A stretch of DNA of 7,164 nt from Deltaproteobacteria bacterium (GTDB lineage Bacteria; Myxococcota; B64-G9), in the NCBI GenBank assembly GCA_030591745.1, contig JAUVAM010000188.1, positions 1 to 7,164 of the forward strand. Reading direction: 5' to 3'. This document shows, one piece after another, positions 4,839 to 7,164 of this stretch. The position numbers and the translations under genes were made by a program. Under the pieces are notes generated by a model that did not search any database, was not told the DNA's origin, and saw nothing but the letters and a program-made list of their open reading frames with translations. Within the stretch, counting starts at the first letter, position 1. Each line of letters starts with the position of its first letter.

Positions 4839-6884
4839 ATGAAGACGCTACGAAGTCTGCTTGTTCAAGCTGCTGTCGGTCTGTTGATTTGCGCATGCGC
4901 TGGTGGGGGTGACGAACCCGAGGACATCGTGTATCCGACTCACTGTGAGACCGAGGACGCTTGTTTCATCATGCCATACCAGTTGGTCGGTTCGGGTGCC
5001 AATCAGGCGCAGATCAATCAGATTCCCTTCCCCAACGATTTGTTCACCCTGGCCGATCCACACACCGTTACCGGACGTCGAGTCTCTTTGCTTGTGCCCG
5101 AGAGCCTGCAGGACCCTGCGATCAACAGTCGTCTGGTGGACAAGGGTTTGAGCCTGGTGGACCCCAAAGTCCATACGGAGGCCATGAATCGCTTGGATGG
5201 TTTCGGCGCTTTTGTGCCCATCCTTTTCGAGACGGGTGAGGCCTTGAGCCCTGACTTTTCGAGTGGCGATGCTTTGGTTCTGGTGAACCTCGATGAAAGC
5301 TCGGCGCATTACGGCCAGCACTTCGAATACAGCGCGCAGCCCATGGTGGCCTGCGGCAACGCCAACGCCACGGAAGACGACTGCGACAAACTCTTCGATT
5401 ATTTGCGCATCCGGCTCAAATATCCCTTGCCGTCGGGGGGACATGTGGGCGTTTTCGTCACCACCTGGGCCCAAGGTGCCGATGGCCGAAAGCCCATCAT
5501 GTCCAACCACTTCCAGGAGGTCTGGGGGGTTGTGCCGGTCGAACCGGGTCGTCAAGGGGCGGATTTGCGGCAGGCCGAGCGGGAGCGGTTGGTCGCCTTG
5601 CGTGCACACGTCGAGGCCATCGATGCCTTGGATTTCTCAGAGATTGTTTTGGCCTGGGATTTTACCGTGTCGGCCAGCACTTGGGAAATGGAGCAAATCG
5701 CCGACACCTGGTTGCCGGGGGCGGCCTCGCCGGTCTTGGATTTGGATCCGGACGGCGACGGTGAAGACAACATTTACGCCCCGATGGATTACCCGGCACA
5801 TTTGCCTCCTTTGCCCGAGGTGGATTTGAGCGAAGTGGGTGCCGTGGTGGCCGGTCGACTGAGCTTGCCTGAGTTCAGGCACAACCGCTCTGAAGCAGAC
5901 AAGGGGCTGCCCGGCTATTATGCTCTGGTGCCAGACGCGGATGGCGTACCCACGGTAGCCGAATGGGTGGCCCAGGACTTTTTTCTGTTTTATCCGCTGA
6001 ACGCTGAAACCCCCATGCCGGTGGTGCTTTTGCAGCACGGCATCAATTCGAAAAAGGAAGATGTGGCACCCCTGGTGCCAGTCCTTGCGGATATCGGGGT
6101 GGCTTGTTTTCTGATGGATTTCCCATTCCATGGTTCTCGGGAACAGGGTTTTGCACCCATGGAGTTCGTGGATTTTCTGTATCCCACCAAGGCCCGTACT
6201 TCTTTTCAGCAGTCGGTGGCCGAGCATCTGGTGGTGCTGCGCGCCTTGGCTGGGTCAACTTTTGACCTGTGGCCGGCGGGGGCGGTCGACGGCCTGCCGG
6301 ACTTCGATTCGGCGCGTGTCGGCTTTTTTGGTAACTCGTTGGGGTCTATGGTGGGGGCGGGCAGTGTTGCGCTGTCTCGAGAAGTGGATGTGGCCGTGCT
6401 CGCCGTGGGCGGTGGTGGGTTGGTGGATTTCATCGATTCTTTTTTGGGCTTGTACGGCCTGGACCAGATTTATCCGGCCTGGTATGTGGAGGTGCTCAAA
6501 ATGGTCTCCCAATGTATGATGGATGGTGGTGATTCCATCCATCACGCGGCCCGGATGCTGCAGCGACGCGAAGCCGGCGAGCTGCAGGTACTGGCCATGG
6601 AGGCCATGGAAGACGACACCATTCCGGCGATTTTCTCGCGCAACCTGTCGGCTGCCGCCGCTTACACTCAGATCGAGCCCATTCAGTTCATTATCGAAGG
6701 TTTGCCCTCGGCCGCGGCTCCTTTTTCCGGAGACGGAGCCCTGGTGCAAATCCCCGGCGGTGGTCACAACATGGTATTCGACAGCTTCAGCCCGGGTCCG
6801 GAGAATCGCGCCATGATCAAGGCCTATTTCGAATCCCGCTTTGCCGAAGGGCGGGCGGTGGTGAATTGGACCGACGGCCTGTGA
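4839..6884 (+). CDS. Outer-membrane-type lipoprotein alpha/beta-hydrolase, VolA / Pla-1-cef extracellular lipase-like
   Basis: 681 residues. A lipoprotein signal peptide (MKTLRSLLVQAAVGLLICAC) has a lipobox I-C-A-C with the lipidated residue at Cys20; the next residues AGGGD carry no +2 Asp, which suggests the outer membrane. Residues about 45-290 resemble the N-terminal domain of bacterial virulence-factor lipases, including the telling 'IPFPNDLF' at 62-69. Residues 301-310 (DLDPDGDGED) form an EF-hand-like or thrombospondin-type calcium loop. The hydrolase domain runs from about 390: VVLLQHG (oxyanion HG at 400-401), nucleophile elbow GNSLG with Ser500, an acid at Asp592 or Asp593 in EDDTIP, and His643 in GGGHNMVF, so the triad is complete. 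It probably hydrolyses (lyso)phospholipids or other fatty-acid esters at the cell surface, releasing fatty acids for uptake; substrate is inferred from the family. It is divergent from the ECF operon and shares a 103-bp intergenic region with it, so it may be co-regulated, though no GGAAC-type promoter faces it. Confidence 0.87.
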   Translation: MKTLRSLLVQAAVGLLICACAGGGDEPEDIVYPTHCETEDACFIMPYQLVGSGANQAQINQIPFPNDLFTLADPHTVTGRRVSLLVPESLQDPAINSRLVDKGLSLVDPKVHTEAMNRLDGFGAFVPILFETGEALSPDFSSGDALVLVNLDESSAHYGQHFEYSAQPMVACGNANATEDDCDKLFDYLRIRLKYPLPSGGHVGVFVTTWAQGADGRKPIMSNHFQEVWGVVPVEPGRQGADLRQAERERLVALRAHVEAIDALDFSEIVLAWDFTVSASTWEMEQIADTWLPGAASPVLDLDPDGDGEDNIYAPMDYPAHLPPLPEVDLSEVGAVVAGRLSLPEFRHNRSEADKGLPGYYALVPDADGVPTVAEWVAQDFFLFYPLNAETPMPVVLLQHGINSKKEDVAPLVPVLADIGVACFLMDFPFHGSREQGFAPMEFVDFLYPTKARTSFQQSVAEHLVVLRALAGSTFDLWPAGAVDGLPDFDSARVGFFGNSLGSMVGAGSVALSREVDVAVLAVGGGGLVDFIDSFLGLYGLDQIYPAWYVEVLKMVSQCMMDGGDSIHHAARMLQRREAGELQVLAMEAMEDDTIPAIFSRNLSAAAAYTQIEPIQFIIEGLPSAAAPFSGDGALVQIPGGGHNMVFDSFSPGPENRAMIKAYFESRFAEGRAVVNWTDGL

Positions 6885-6937
6885 TCTTGGCTTGCTGCTT
6901 GCACAAAAGGCCATTGGTCTGTTAGTCAAAGGGCTTC

Positions 6938-7164
6938 ATGAGCGATCCAAGACCCCGAATATTCGATTTGCGCTCCATTGGCCAGGCCTCCGTCGGCGGC
7001 AAGGCCGAGGGTTTGGCTCGCTTGTTGACTTTGGGATTGAAGGTGCCTGAGGGCTTTGTCATCACCGGGGCCCGACCGGGGGCCTTGCCCGAGAATTTAG
7101 AGAAAGCCTATGAAGGGCTTGGGGCCGGACCGGTGGCCGTGCGCTCTTCTGCCGCTGATGAAGA
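6938..7164 (+). CDS. PEP-synthase / PPDK-like ATP-grasp protein, N-terminal fragment
   Basis: Partial gene running off the right edge (75 codons plus 2 bases). It starts at ATG 6938, with AAAGGG (6928-6933) 4 bases before it. Residues 19-43 (VGGKAEGLARLLTLGLKVPE, then GFVIT) and 66-75 (VAVRSSAADE) are the hallmark N-terminal motifs of the pyruvate-phosphate-dikinase ATP-binding domain (PPDK_N) shared by PEP synthase, PPDK and rifampicin phosphotransferase. These enzymes transfer phosphate from ATP through a swivelling His domain to pyruvate, or directly to another acceptor. The stretch between the two motifs is only about 22 residues (ARPGALPENLEKAYEGLGAG), much shorter than in typical PEP synthases, which have a long helical insert there. 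It could be a short PEP/pyruvate-binding-domain protein rather than a true PpsA. It lies 53 bp after the lipase on the same strand and may be cotranscribed; no terminator was seen between them. Confidence 0.85.
   Translation, partial: MSDPRPRIFDLRSIGQASVGGKAEGLARLLTLGLKVPEGFVITGARPGALPENLEKAYEGLGAGPVAVRSSAADE

Noticed and set aside
4848..5609. Minus-strand reading frame of 253 codons opposite the lipase gene
   Set aside because: It is antisense to a gene with a recognisable lipobox and lipase N-terminal domain, has no ribosome binding site or motif, and reflects codon bias of the GC-rich plus strand.
6255..6929. Minus-strand reading frame of 224 codons opposite the lipase C-terminus
   Set aside because: It covers the catalytic Ser and His region of the lipase in antisense, shows no domain or signal, and is rich in His/Arg/Gln as typical shadow frames are.

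Overview
The window looks like chromosomal DNA from a Gram-negative bacterium, most likely a Myxococcota/deltaproteobacterial-type lineage. The evidence is moderately high GC by eye, a periplasmic PDZ protein, an outer-membrane-type lipoprotein lipase, an ECF sigma/anti-sigma pair and a bacterial ERG2/sigma-1-receptor homologue. The assignment is inferred from gene content, not from any marker gene. No tRNA, rRNA, CRISPR array, insertion sequence or phage gene was seen. Coding density is high and no gene-free stretch reaches 300 bases.

Layout from left to right. At the left edge (1-178, minus) is the N-terminal 59 codons of an ERG2/sigma-1-receptor-like protein. Diverging from it is a small membrane-anchored zinc-ribbon protein (286-642, plus), with two tandem 15-bp repeats just before its start. 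Five minus-strand genes follow and read as one operon in the order 4735 to 648: an ECF sigma factor, a single-pass anti-sigma factor, a secreted PDZ/coiled-coil protein, a 62-residue Gly/Met-rich exported or membrane peptide, and a large cytoplasmic GHKL-kinase-like protein with two receiver-like domains. Gaps are 9, 33, 17 and 84 bp. The last gene meets the zinc-ribbon gene tail to tail with a 5-bp gap. To the right of the sigma gene, and divergent from it, is a lipoprotein alpha/beta-hydrolase of the VolA / Pla-1-cef extracellular lipase type (4839-6884, plus). It is followed by the start of a PEP-synthase/PPDK-like gene (6938 to the edge).

How the genes may work together: upstream of the sigma gene lies a good ECF-type promoter, GGAACC-N16-CGTTAT, so the operon is probably autoregulated. 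The anti-sigma factor should hold the sigma factor at the inner membrane. The PDZ protein is placed to sense or transduce a periplasmic signal, which resembles RseA/DegS logic but with no protease in the window. The kinase-like protein is the oddest component. Its ATP-binding domain is intact, but the residue aligning with the phospho-accepting histidine is alanine (A71), and both receiver-like domains have lost the acidic pair and the conserved lysine. The operon may therefore couple an envelope-stress sigma factor to a non-canonical, perhaps phosphotransfer-independent, GHKL regulator. This is the best candidate for an undescribed system here.
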